Assembly: GCA_034509425.1 (NCBI GenBank)
Contig: JAVTVJ010000347.1
Coordinates: 806,001-870,000, forward strand
Length of the DNA: 64,000 bases
Reading direction: 5' to 3'
From: Eopsaltria australis
Lineage: Eukaryota; Chordata; Aves; Passeriformes; Petroicidae
Shown here: piece by piece, positions 1-13,400 of the stretch
Numbering within the stretch: the first letter of the stretch is position 1
Layout of the letters: every line of letters starts with the position of its first letter
The notes under the pieces: generated by a model
Databases searched by the model: none
Told to the model about the DNA's origin: nothing
The model's input: only the letters and a program-made list of their open reading frames with translations
Program-made: the position numbers and the translations under genes

Positions 1-3000
1 CACCGAGTAAAAGGTAAATGTTGCTGCCAGGGCTCTTGTAAAAAGAAAATCATTCTATTTTGTCTAAAAACCCCAAATACATAAAAATTTGGTTATATAC
101 TGTGCTGACTAATTTGTAGTCCTGTCCAGGTTTAACCACTTGAAGCTCTACTGGAGGTGAAGTAAAGGCGGTTCTAAAGTGTGTAGTGGAATGTCTTAGT
201 CTTTGTTTTCCCTTATTTTTTCTGTTTCATTTAGCCAACCTTTTTGTGGTATTTTTAGAACAGTATTTGACTTTAAAGATAGAGTTGCTTGAGTAGTAAA
301 GTTATTGAAAAGGGGAGATGAAAAGTAGGAGAATAGGTAAATGGGCTAGATGGCTAAATAGTAAATAGAATTTTCTACTACCTATTTGTAGAAGTTACTA
401 ATACCTATTTCAGTCTTACTTAGACTAGTCTGTATTGCATCAAAAAATTACTGAACACCCGTCCAGTCCATGAGACACCACATTCCTGTTGCAGTGTGTT
501 CTTTCTTCTCCATATTCTTAATTTCTTAACCGTTTGCTTGCAGAACGCTTCCGTAATGCTTCATACAAGGAATGCAGTTCAGCTTCATTTTCTTAGCTTT
601 ACTATGTATATGGTTTTTATGGATAGGTCTGATTAACTTAATATTAAAGGTCTGATTTATTTTTACTGAATAAGAGCTGTAGTCACATGAGAATTTATTA
701 AAGACATGGATTTATATCATAACTGTAAAATGTACCGACATCTACAGAGAAAGGAGGTGGCCATAGACGCTGCAGTATCAGGGAGATTTCTGCAGTGATC
801 AAGGTCATTCCTGATGGTGACTCACAGGATTTGACTGGAGTGTGTGATATACTTTTTGGTCTGTTTTGTGAAATGCACAGGCTGAGCAGCGGGGAGGGTG
901 TTCATCTGCTGCTGGTGTCCTCTGATTAAGCAGAAACTTTCTTGCTGGAGAAGAGGTGGTTTGAGAGTAGCTGATACCGGTCTTATCCCACAGACTTAAT
1001 GTTATATTTCCTTTTAGGCTAGAATGGAATTTTGATGCACTAGGAATATGCTAAGGACACAGCAGGGAAGAGTTGGATGGCTAAAGAAGTGTAAAAGACT
1101 GGGATGAAATGCAAGGATACAGAATGATTAGATGCTTTGAGACCTATAACCCAAAGCAGAAACTTTGACTTTATTGTTAGAAGAGATTGAAGAAGAACTT
1201 TGGAATACTCACAAATCATAGGATGACTGTGAGCTGATAATATAGCTGTTAAAAAAATCAATTTATGTCCTCAGATAGAGTAGATCAGGTATTTCCAGTC
1301 AAACGGAAATGTTGATGCCATTGCAAAAAAACTGTGTCTGTTCAGTTGTGGGTAGTCATGTTCAAGAAACTGGATTTCAGCTGGGGCAAGTTAGGTCTTG
1401 CACCACTGGAATGATTGGGAAGAGGGAAGATGAAATACAAAATGACTTGGGTTTGTTTGATATCCAGTGTTAAGACCTGGAAGATGTGCAGGCAGGGTGA
1501 GAAGAAGAGGTATTAGCTGCTTAAAATAAAGGAAGATGTTGCTACCCACAAACACACGCTTATACTCAGTCTTTAAAATAAAGTAGAAATTTAAAAGCAA
1601 ATTATCCAGTGGTGGCATTCTTTAGGAGCTTTGTAATCACAGTAATGAGGATATAATTTCAGTTTACTAAAAAGATTATATGATGTGTTTCATAGTAAAC
1701 CTATGAAACCTATGAAATGACATCAGTAATGAAAATTATTTGATTCTTAAGAGCTTTTAAAGATTATACATTAAGGATTAGAGGACTAGATCTCTAAATG
1801 TTTTAAAATAGAGACAATTCCGTGTCTACTTTTTAAAATTACATTGCATGGCTTACAATACTTTCAGGTCAGAGTGTCAACTTCAGCATGAGTATTCATC
1901 TGCTGCTTTAAACTGGGGAATCCTACTCTGCAAGGGGGTAGTGGCTAAACACAGCTAAATAGTAAGAATCTTTTTCTTAAATGCCTGGGTTTATGTACTG
2001 CTAACTAGGTGTACTGAGGGGTATAGTAAAATAAGAATATATTGGGAGCCATATGGTTTGGTGAGGACTGCCTACACTTACAAAAAATAAAGCAAAAATA
2101 AGACAAAAATAAGATTCTAGTCTCTTATTCTTCTGGATGTAGCTGTGACTCTGGGAAATGTAATCTGTCTAAATAATGCTAATGTGTGCTATGTTGTGTT
2201 GTAGGACTTCTGTCACAGACTTAGGCTGTCATATGGAATGCAATATCCAGAATCATTAGCAGTTGTTCAGGATGTTACCGTTGGAAAGTTTTATAACAGG
2301 AGAGGAACAGAAATGCTAGGTGCTAAATGCATAAAATAATGAGCAAAAACTTGGGTCCTCTAATTTAGACAGCTTGCTTCTGTTTCAGAGCCTTGATTGC
2401 AATGATTTAGATGCTACGTGCCTAAATATCCAGACTGAAAATGCACAAAGATTCCCTCATCTCCTCACTGCATGACACTCTTGGATCGAGATGCATGCAA
2501 GTGTCTTACGTTTGCAGTTTTAATTTGCTAGTTTAGCTTTTGTAACAGATTGTCATGTTTTAAACAGATGCTAGAAACCTCTCAAATTTATTTTTCAAGT
2601 AACTCAAGAATAACAACAAAACCCACAGTCCATGTGACAATTATATATGTCTTACTCACTTATGTTTGATTCTTGATTCAAATTACAGCATAAAAGAGGC
2701 ATATGGCATTATGCAACCTGGGAGGAGACAGAGTTCCCTTTTATTTGAGTCTTTTAGGTATACCTCAGAGCAACTGGTTTGAGACATACTGTATTTCATG
2801 TTCTTGTTATCTCCATGTAATTGTATATTCCAGGAATAAATTAATGTTTGCAGCCTCTTGTCACATAACTGCTTAGCCTATTTTCATTTTTTTAATTTAA
2901 TTTATCTAGTTAAGAAGTACTATAAAAAATTGCTGACAACAATATCGCAGATTTATTAATTTACTATGACAATTACCATACATCATTGTTTACACCCCCT

Positions 3001-4660
3001 CTTTTTTTTTCTTGATCTGATGAAAATTGCATAGAAGTAGAGAAAAAAGAAGGTAGTTTTCCTGGTCTTTATGTTGCAGAGTTTTGTTTCTTAACTCTTT
3101 AAAGGGATGGAATTCTTTAAAGATAATTAATGAAATCATTATAGAGAAAGTATGTTAATTTCATTGGGCAAAGATCTTTTTTCTCCTCTTTCCTTTGCCC
3201 ACCATTCTTACCTCCTTCTGTGTTTTCATCTTGACCTTCCAAGGTGTTTAGATACTGTGTTGTCTTTCATTAACCTAAGACCAAATAATTGATCACTAAG
3301 AGACTACAAAACTCCTGGTTTCCAATCCTACATTCTTCCAGCCCTTCTGTATTCTTCTACATGCAGAGGCCTTGTCAATACAGAACTCTTCAAATTGATC
3401 TTTTTTTCAGTGAATACATTATAAGAATGTCCCAAGAATGCGACTTTTTTTCTTTGTTGCAGAATTCAGGGAAAATTTATTTTCTTAATGTTAATAAGAT
3501 ATAAAGCATACAAAGTTACTATAAAAATAAAATAAATAGAAAAATAAAGTAGGACATATTATAATTTAATTATGAATTGTAGAAATCTATTAAGTTTATA
3601 TCAGCATGCTGTGTTTTTTCTTGTTGAATTTGGAAATGATGAATGACATATGATACATGCTGACACTGAAGGTAGTAAATAAAACACCCTTCCACTGAAT
3701 TTAACTGGAGTAGGGAGAGTGCAATGCTGAGCTCCTTCTGAAATGTTCTTTGAAGTCAAGAGGAGTTTCCCCTTCAGAAGATCCAGTCACTAGACTCATG
3801 TCAGCTTTTTCAGTCAGGTATTTTATATGTTGCAGAATAAGATCTCAAGAACATTGAAGAGAGAAAGTCCAAAAAGGCTGAGTACTTGGTTTGTTAGGGG
3901 TGCCAAACAGGATGTTAGAAGTTGAGGCTGATAATAAGGTGTAGGTTTTACCTAAGTGATGTCACTGACTTTCAGTTCTTTTATGCCATTGCCCTGTAAA
4001 TACTAGATGGATAACAGGAGCTTTTTAGTTGATAAAGATTTATGCTATACTGGAATTATTAAGGGAGCTTAAAATGTTATAATAGAGATGGAAACATTGT
4101 AAAGGATTTACTTTGTGAATTTGGGAATTAAAAAAATGTATAGGAAGTTTTTACTCAGGCCCTGTAACTGCTTTTTGGTGAGATCCCATTTTTGAGTCTT
4201 CCCACCTCCATCTCCTTCAAAGCTTAAATATGGGCACAGTGATGTTCATTTCCTCTCATGCCGACTCAAGGAGGAGGATTGATTTAAGACACCCCATGTG
4301 TCAAATAATTTTAAAATTCGTGCATCTTGAGATTCTTTTCTCATTGCTTTGGCTGGGAGTGAAGATAATTGAATTGCCAAAGATCAATCAGATCCCATTT
4401 TAATTCCTACTGAAATAAATCAGAATACCTTTCAATAAGGATCTTATTTATAGTTTGTGGATCTTCTGTCTTTTAGTTTTGGTATGGAAATCTCACCTTA
4501 GACGATTACCAGCTGATCAGACATAGAAGTTTTCATAAAGCAAAATTAATTAATCAGATTTTTTGGTTTTGAAGTGTCTGATGTGGTGACTAATAAATAG
4601 TAGTAACTGTTGCCTCCTTAGTGGCTTGTATCTCACTTTAGGGTTTTGTTTTGCTTAGAA

Positions 4661-4713
4661 GGAATGCTGAGTACCTAGAATGCGTAAGGGTGGAATGCTG
4701 GGTGCCTGGGATG
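4661..4713. repeat. Imperfect 31-bp tandem duplication
   Basis: The segment starting ggaatgctga at 4661 recurs 31 bp later as ggaatgctgg at 4692. Both copies continue with a similar gtacct/gtgcct and agaatg/gggatg pattern. This looks like a small, diverged local tandem duplication with no coding role. Confidence 0.5.
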
Positions 4714-7315
4714 AATTTACACTTACTTTCTCTACATTTTTATGATAGGGCTATTTTTTAGTGCTTCTGAGGAAAAAGGTAGCTTCAACTCTTGCAACAC
4801 CTGGGTTGAAAGATTCACATGTTTATGGAAGCATGTATTTGAATTTCAGTTTATATGTGAATAGCATGCAGTAAGAAACTGGTGCAGTGTAGGTACAGTC
4901 CAGAGATAAAGCTGAGTTCTTGTAATCCTTACTTCTTTCACTACATAAATATTTGAGGTGTTTAAACAAGGTGATGATTCTCTGAAATTTTAGGAACTGA
5001 AGGCTGTTGAGAATCTTTAATGTATCAAGTATGAAAGAAGTTGTGTTTAATGAAACTGTGGAGGGCTTCAGTAAAGTAGTTATTTAGTACTTCAGGCTGT
5101 GTTGAATTCTCTTCTTTTGTGTAGCTCTCTCATTCATTTAACAGAAGTATAATATTTTCTGTAGCATTCTTCTTTTCCCCCAAATGTATATTTAAAAAGA
5201 TAGATGAAGTGTGAAAGAGAAATGTGCATTAAAGATTGGTGTGTTGTATTGTGAACTTGCTGGGGAAAATGTGCCACCTTAAAAGTTTGCCAGTGCACAT
5301 GATAATGAAGATGTGAACCTTGACATACAGTGTCGTGAAGTACTATGTACTTAGGAAGTCTCATCAATTAATTGAACCTCAGAAAATGCTAGAACAGAGA
5401 AATAATAATTTTAAGAATAGGAATAAAAATCAGGCAGAAATTTGTAGGAAAAGGTTCTCTCTGTCTATCTAATCCATCCATCTTCTGTCACTTAGGAAAA
5501 CTCTTCAGGATATTGAAATTATGACAGAAGCTGCTTCATTGATTGATCTGAAATTTTTGAGATAGGGGCATGATCAAAATCAGACTTTCATACTGTGCTA
5601 AATACCCATTAAACAAATTCAACGTTTCTGGTTTTCAGCAAAAGGGAACTATTTTACTACTGCTGTGTTACTGTATGCTTCCACAGCCCTTTTGGGGTAG
5701 AAATGTCAAAATGGTGCACATGCTTTAAAATTAACCAGTGCAGTAGAGATGAAAGATTTTTTCTGTTTTGTAAGATGTTGATAGGACATAACAGGCAATG
5801 AATAATAAAAAAACGATAACATAAGAGATTATTATTCAGATACATATTTTATTATCTGGTCTTTTAATCAATCATTCCAGAGGAAACAGAAAACTGTTAA
5901 ATGCATGGTTTGCATTTCAGAAAAATACTTCCAGGGACAGTGTTAAGGGTTGCTTTCAAACTTAAGTTATTGCTGTTAGAAGTAATCAGCTTATAGCTTT
6001 TCTTTTCTAACTTTTAGAACTTAACCTAACTGGCTTAGGTGTCATACCAATGGTGGAGATTTTGATTAAAATTTGGGGACAAAGTTCTAATATTGCAAAA
6101 GATGGAAAAGATGCTGCAGTGATAAGAAGGAAATTGTATTTACTGTTGGAATGTTGTAGCTGATATTATTTTTAGATAATTCCCTTGTTAAATGGGGATT
6201 TATTTTACAGTTTGGTGTGAATGAATGAAAGTTACTCCAATTTTGGCATTGCATTTGAATTTATTTGGATTAAATATTCTTATGAGAGTCATTCTCAGCA
6301 GCTCTTGTGACAAAAACACAGATTTATTGCATGTAAAAACTGCTAAAAGGTACACTGGTGAAAAAACTGTGCTGGGTAGACATTTCTTCTTTGTTTGAGT
6401 ACATTTTTTTTGTCCACAGATGTTAGCTGTTTTGTATGGGAATAAAGGTGTTAGTTTATGAGTTTCTTGGAAAAAGAAGTTTAAAGGCTTTGAATGGATG
6501 AGATGTGTGGACTGAAGCGCCAGAGGACATTGCCGGAATGTTAGGTGAAACCCATAGGGAAATAATTCAACAGCAGCATCTGGAAAGGAATTGTATGTGG
6601 CTTTAGGGCTTACTTTTAATGCAGGTAGTTAAGATGAGATTAAATATAGGTGTTAGTATGTGAGAAATGGAGGAACAAGGTAAGTGATGAAGGTATATCA
6701 TGTGGAACACTGGGATTAGGGAAAAGATTTAACAGAATCCGCAGCTGATCACAGCTGAATCTTTAAAACCCTGGAAACATAATTTGAATTGAACTATATA
6801 CTGGCTTCATATAAAGTAAAGCAGCATATATGAGTATTTTATGGGGGAAAAAGAAGTCAGAGTATAGGCCATTTCATTGGCCTTGCCATGTTACTTTTGC
6901 CTGAATGGGATGAATGAAGATGATGGAAAGTTAAGCTACTAAGCCAAGTTGGCTGTTAGCTATGCAGAGAGGAATCAACTGGTGATAGAGAATTTTCTCA
7001 TCTCCCTGCCATTTTTTGATATTTATGACTCAATTCAATTTCCTAAGCGCTCCTCTCTGGTGCCATGTGAGGTGCCCTAAGGTAGCTGAGATGGCTTGTA
7101 GGGTTGGCAGCTATCAGATAGGATTTACAGGAGACTCGTGCCCTCTTGCACAATGGCTAGAGGTCAAGTCAGATACATCCCAAATGCCAAGGTGCCTGCA
7201 GTTAGCCATCTGACTTGTGCTCCTACTGTTTGCTGAATTGTTGGATATGCTTTTGGCCATTGCTGACCATGCTGAGAAGTGGCTTCATTCAGTTGGCCAT
7301 GCTTCACTGATGATG

Positions 7316-7405
7316 CCATTTAAGATGCCCTAAAATATCCTCCTTTATCCTCCTTAAATGGATATATCATATCCATTTAAGATGCCCTATAATACCCTCC
7401 TTCAT
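7316..7405. repeat. Pair of 33-bp direct repeats flanking a perfect palindrome
   Basis: Two 33-bp copies starting ccatttaagatgccct lie at 7316-7348 and 7373-7405 and differ at three positions. Between and overlapping them, 7353-7381 is a perfect inverted repeat: arm cttaaatggatat, 3-nt spacer atc, arm atatccatttaag. The right arm of the palindrome runs into the second direct-repeat copy. The arrangement is explained by a local duplication plus an inverted copy of the ccatttaag end. It could extrude as a short hairpin. No function is implied. Confidence 0.8.
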
Positions 7406-10400
7406 AAGCCACAGGTCCTGTGTCCTGCATGCTGTGTTTAGGGAACCTTAAGACATTTTATGTGAATATATATGTTGACTGTACAGGGGTACCTAGGACA
7501 CATGTAGACATAACTGAGTAGATACTTAAGTTCAGATGTTTTAATATCTAGTTGAGTCCTATCATTAAGAACATTTCAGGACATTTTGAGCTTAATGAGT
7601 GGTATGGCTGCATTGCCATTTAGTCCATAAATAGTATTATCTATTGTCAGTGGTTGGAAGAATCCTTCAGTTAAGATTATGTGTCACAGTAAAATGAAAG
7701 TACAGCTAATAATAGTACTGTTAGATATTTTTTCCCCTTTTTTATCCTTAGTTAACACTGGTCTTACTATCAATTTTACAACTACATAAATTTCTTTCTC
7801 ATCAGTTGAGCACTTTATTATTCAGAATATGGAGGCTTAAAAAAAAAGCCCAAAACTTCCTAAATGTGCGAAGTCTAGAAGTGAAAGCAATAAAAATCAC
7901 GAAATATCATGATTCATTTTGCCATGACTACCCTTAATCTTCTCCAACAGTCCAAAATGATATGTTCCAGATTTGGTTTTGTCTTTGTCATAGTTCCTCC
8001 AGTACCAGTAAATTTTCTTTACCTGAGTATTTTTTAGTGAGCTTATAGAAAGTGATTATTTATTTTAAATGTTTATTTAAAAACTAGCGCCTTGTATTGA
8101 TATATTTTTAAAATTTTTTATAAGGAAAAATTTCAATGCCTTTAATTATTTTCAGCTAAATAGGAAGAAAATTATATTCTTTAAATATGCTCACATTTGA
8201 CTAATTTCATTGTGAAAATGGAAGATTTTTATAACATCAAGAATGGCATAGTGTTCAAGTTATAATTTCCTTGCCATTATTGGGAGATTATTATGGTAAC
8301 ACTTTACAGCCTTTTTTTTTCTAAAGAGCTTTATAAATTTTAAATTCTCCTGGAGGATGAGTTGCCAACAGTGATGAAATAAGTAGCCATTAAAATACTG
8401 TCATTTTAATCAGTGTCTTTTGGAAAGGGAGCTATGGAAAACATAGTGGTGGGCCACCTGTACTTGAATTCATGATTTACTTGATCTTTTAGGCCCAGCC
8501 TTTGCACACAGATGATTTTTGATTGTAATAGTAATGGAGAATAGTTGATTTATTTTCAGCTTTTAATTTCAATTCTTAAAGATCTATGCATAACTCACTT
8601 TTATTGACAATGAGTTACTTAGAGAGACTTACCTGATACGGTGGATGGGCTGAATTGTCAGTATACTCATTTTCCCCCTATTGATATCCCAAAGTACTTT
8701 AAAGAGCAAATTACTTGCACATGTTGGATTTGTAATGATGATCATGCCTCTGCTTTTTCAATGTGTGTGGAAAAACACCACTCTTTCTCCCTTCTAGAAT
8801 TCTGTCTTTAGTCTTGCCTGTAAAACACCGTACACACCATAATACTATTACCATAAATAATAGTAAAGGAAAGTGTGGGAGGTTTTGGCTCCAGTGTCAT
8901 CAGTATGCTGTTGATCTCCGTTCTCTGTATCCTTTTCATCCAGCCCAGATGGCAGAGTATAATTGCTTTTCCAGGCTTTGACCAAGATAGGGATATGGAT
9001 GAAAGTGAGTTGGCTGTAAATCAGCTTGGTTAATGGAGAAATGCTGCTTGTTAGCCAAGAGAAGCATTTAGGGAAATAGAAAAAGGTAATGTATACACCA
9101 TGTCCTGAAAATACATTTTTAATTTTTGCTGAAGTGTCTGGCTGTGTTGGTCTCCTGTTAATAATAGAGGTCTTTAGTACCATTTATTACTGATTTCATT
9201 GTAACCCAAGTCTAACTGTGGTTGCCTATGCCTCTGCTACCACCTGACTCTACTAATAGATTCCTTAATCATTATTTTTCAAATTATCACAAATTGTCTG
9301 TGGCTACAGCACATCTCTGTGCTTTTTTAGGTTGCACAATCTGTTAACTGAAATGTGGGTATTCAGTGTGATTCCATGTACTCTACATCTGTTGAAATCA
9401 GCAACAAATGTTTTTTAGGTGTCATCAGTGATAAGTCAGAAAGTTCAGTCTCATCCAGGAGACTGTTATTTGACAAATGTGGCCTATTGTTTTTGTTCTG
9501 TAGGATTATGAATGATTTTTTGTAAAATCCAGACGTGAATATTAAAGAAGTTATTTCTTTGTTTTCAAAGGTAGTGAACAATCTTTGGGCTTGATTTTAT
9601 CTTTGAGTGTTTGTCCTGTTATGCTAGTTCTTTTTTTTGAGAGCATCCAACATCATTGCAGAGAATTGGACATGCTTTCCAGTTACTCTTAGAGCTAGCT
9701 GCTGCTTCTGTTAGATACTCAGTCTCCAGTTCCTGAGATTTCCTTCTTTGAAGAGCTGTCAGAATAGCAGTTTGTTAGCCTGCCATATGCCTGTGGAATT
9801 TTCTGACCCACTGGAACTTGCATTTGGTAAATTTTAGGCCATGACCACTGGAGATGTTTTTGTGACTCTATACTGACATGTAGTAAGTTATTGTCCTTGG
9901 CTGCATAGTTAGAATGTAGCATGGACTCTCATGATTTTGATGATCACAATTTAAAATGTTTAACGGATATAATTCAAGTGTTTGCATTTATTACCTTTGC
10001 TTACTAAAGGGAAAACCTTCTGGGGGTCTGTAACTATCTTCACATCAAAATCCCTTTTATACATATTTTCCAGTATAGTCTCACTGGCTTTGTTTCGGTT
10101 GATTTATGAAAATAATAATAAAATGTCTAAATTAATAATAAATTTTAAATGTTGGTAATTATATGCTCATATTTCCCTATATTTGTTTATATTATTTGAA
10201 ACACTACTAGTAATTATATTTTATGTAAAACTTGCATATGTTTCTTTGTGAATGTTTATATTAATAGTTTTTGCTCATTACTATTATGTAAAGTGGAAAA
10301 TACTGATTTATTGATTTTCTATCCATCATAACCTTTACTGTGTTCCTGAGAAAATAGTACCAGTTAAGTTGTGTGCTATCATTTCAGAATATCTAAGCTT

Positions 10401-10922
10401 TGTACAGTTTTGGAGTTTGAAAGCTATATATGAAAAGTTACAAAGCAAGGATTTAATCAGAACTAAAGCTAAAGAATTTGGGCTAACAATTCATGGCTTT
10501 ATATCCTGCTACTCAGAAAAACACTTGCGCGGCATAGTAGTTCAGTGTAGCTCATCAGTTTTGGAAGAAACACTGTTGCATTTTGTGTTCTCTTCAAATA
10601 ATGGAGAGATGAAGAAAATCTAGTTTATGAAGAAACTGAGAAGGTCATAAAGAAATATAGAATAATATTGTTGCAAGATCAATATGGAGACCCATGTAAT
10701 TTGTTTGACTAAGAGTAGTAGTTTCAGAATGCATTCCAAGGCCACGACATGGTAAAAAAAACAGTGAAAAATCTCTAAGTTTGTTTACTACTTCTGAACT
10801 CTGCACTTCCTTATGAAAGGGGAAAATGAGTAATAACCTAAGAAGGAACATGAGTTTAGTCTTCAACGTGATATGAAAAATACAACAGAAAACAAGTTTC
10901 ATCCTCTCGTGCATTTAAAATA

Positions 10923-10923
<1 letters not shown>

Positions 10924-10967
<44 letters not shown>
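10924..10967. repeat. (ATT)n microsatellite
   Basis: An uninterrupted run of 14 ATT trinucleotides (10924-10965) plus a partial unit, flanked by AT-rich DNA. It is probably length-polymorphic. No transposon tail can be recognised next to it. Confidence 0.95.
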
Positions 10968-10969
<2 letters not shown>

Positions 10970-12059
10970 TTTAATCTTATGCTGTTAAAATAAAAGTGAA
11001 AGTAGACATCTCCAAACAGTATTCAAATGTATGACTACCCTTTCAATTAAACAAAACAGACTGTTCCAGGCTTTCAGTTTATGTGTGTTCATAGTTCAAG
11101 CTGAGTTCACTTCAATTGGTTATATGAGGCAAATTGTGTATTGAAGGCAGCTGCAGGTTCTGGTTTCCCATCCATTAAGTACGTCCACTGTAAGCAAAAG
11201 AGTAAACTACAAATCATAGAAAATAATCAGCAGGTGTTTCACCCAAAGTATGTGAGAGTTGTTCTCTTCTGATCTAATATAAAGGAAAATAGTCTGGGAA
11301 GCGAAGAATTCCTCCTATTCCCTCTCTTAGACTCCTGCAGACAGAGATTGTATTGATTTATTAACTTTGTAGCTCTTGAGAAAATGTGCTATTTGTGTTT
11401 GTCTGAAAGAAATGTTCTTATAGAAAGAGTTCCTTATTTGTTTTGCTACATCTCATTGCATTTTGCTAAGACCAGGGGAGTACTGTGCTGTGAAACTGGT
11501 TTGCAAAGTTAGTACCTCTGTGGCAATTGTCTGTGCAATAGGTGATTTAGCACAATTGCATATTATTCTTCAGTTTTCTCTTTTATAAACATGCTTCTGT
11601 TTGTCTATCAGAGAGAAGTCTTTTACTGTTAGTTGGATTTTGATGCATTTTTTCCATGTCAAATTCTTGTTCATTACTTGAATAAAGCATTATCTTTGGG
11701 ATTACTCTTGTAGCATCTAATAGCTGTAGTCTCCAGTGGGTAAGGAGGTAAATCAGAGAGAATTAATACACAAAACACTAATGTTCAGATTTATTTTATG
11801 AGTGCTACTGCTCCAATCTGAAAAGTGTGATATTTCTGGCCTCCATCAACAAAGCTTATCCTTAGAGTGCTAGGCATTAACAACTACTACACTTTTGTTT
11901 TAGGTGCAACTGATAGAAAGGGGCAAAGAAATGGGGAAATAGGCTGCATTCTAATCCCAGCCTATTTGACTTGGGGAAAAGAAATACTTGAAGAGTGTAT
12001 ATCTGAACTGGATGTTAAGGAACAAGGTTCAGTTACTACAATGCACTCTAGAATAAGAA

Positions 12060-12420
12060 ATTTCTCTGTTTTTCAGGGAGCAGTGAGGGCCAGCAGCTCC
12101 CTAAGGGAGGGACCTGGGGGTGGTCACCAGGCAGTCCCACAGGAGCTACGTGGGGTGAGAAAGGTAGGCCTAGAGGTGTTATCCTAGAGGGTGGGCCTAG
12201 AGGAGGTTCAAGCACGAGTCCAGGTCATCAGGTGAGTTTGTGGTGTTAAGGGAGGTCCATGGTTACAGCTAGGAGTACAGATCAGTGAGTCATGGGCAGG
12301 CTTCAGTCCAGTGGTGGCAGAGTTGGCCATACAACTCTGTGCCCATCAGGCGGGTCCACAGTGATGAGAGAGATCCAAGGTCAAACTGCAAAGTCAGCCT
12401 ATGGGTCTAGGTCTGGGTCG
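12060..12420. repeat. Possible decayed interspersed repeat, relatively GC-rich
   Basis: This patch is distinctly more G-rich than its surroundings and is built of loosely recurring words such as ggcctagagg (twice near 12165-12203), gtccaggtcat, gggcaggcttcag and ggaggtcca. That texture is common in degraded sauropsid interspersed repeats rather than in unique intron sequence. It carries a 106-codon open frame (11867-12187) that I do not recognise and regard as incidental. The family is not identified. Confidence 0.3.
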
Positions 12421-12949
12421 ATGTGTTTACATAGGAGTAATGGGGAAACAAGGAGGCAAGAATTAAGTTGGTCTGATTTGCTTCTAAGGTGTAGTTTGGG
12501 CAGGAGTATAGAGATCATGGCAGTTGCTCCTAAGATGTACTCTGAAATGATTCTTCATTGGACTGATGCTACCTAAGTATTCATGTGCTGTGTGATTTCA
12601 TATACCTAGAAAATGGTTGATGTGTAAGATAGCAGTTGCAAAACTGAAATTGTCTGGTACAAAAGGTGAAGTTACGTCCTGTCTTCAATATATTTATCTG
12701 TCTTCCAGCTTTTCAGTGAGAAAGAATTTAATGGCAATGGTGAAAGCAGCAGCAGGATGGATTGGGAATCATGTCAGCAAGAAAAGCTGAAAACTTGTTT
12801 TAGAATGATGGAAAGAATATATTGCCGACTGAATTCTTGGAGGAACTCAAAATTCCTCTGATTTCTCTTGATAACTCATTTGATGATACATAGTTAATCT
12901 GAGGGAAATGTTGCTTGGGATTACAACATCTGAATTAAGACATAAGTAG

Positions 12950-13400
12950 GTATCTACATTATCTGTAGTTCCTGTGACAGCCAAACACTCCAGACATGGG
13001 ACAGGACTCCGTTGCCTAAATATAGGTGCCTAATGCCATTGGAAACACGAAGGATGTATGAGACATCCTTCTGGGGTAGCGATACTCTATACATTGTAAA
13101 ACGCACAACAGACCTATGTCCTTCTGGAGTGGTATTCAGTCTCCTAGTAGTTAAACAAACCTGGAAATTGAGATCATCAGCCACTAGGTGTGAACCTTAG
13201 GATGGCCAGACTTATTCTTTATCTCCATCAGCCATATTGGAGCTTCTTTAGCTGAAACGACAATTAAGACATCTGTTATGCCTTCATAAACTTGCATGGA
13301 GGGGAGCCATTTAGAAGCTCAGTTAGTTGCCTAACAGAAGTGTCTAGTGCTATTTCACATGCCCGCCAGTGTAAAGGCATGTTGATAGATTTGAAATGAG
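12950..13400. repeat. Possible unclassified ancient repeat with TGCCTAA words
   Basis: The heptamer tgcctaa occurs three times: near 13012, near 13028 (within taggtgcctaatgcc) and near 13330. The 11-mer tgcctaaatat near 13012 recurs near 2419. The base composition is more balanced than the surrounding intron. This suggests a fragment of an old dispersed element. I cannot name a family, and chance recurrence in AT-rich DNA is not excluded. Confidence 0.25.
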
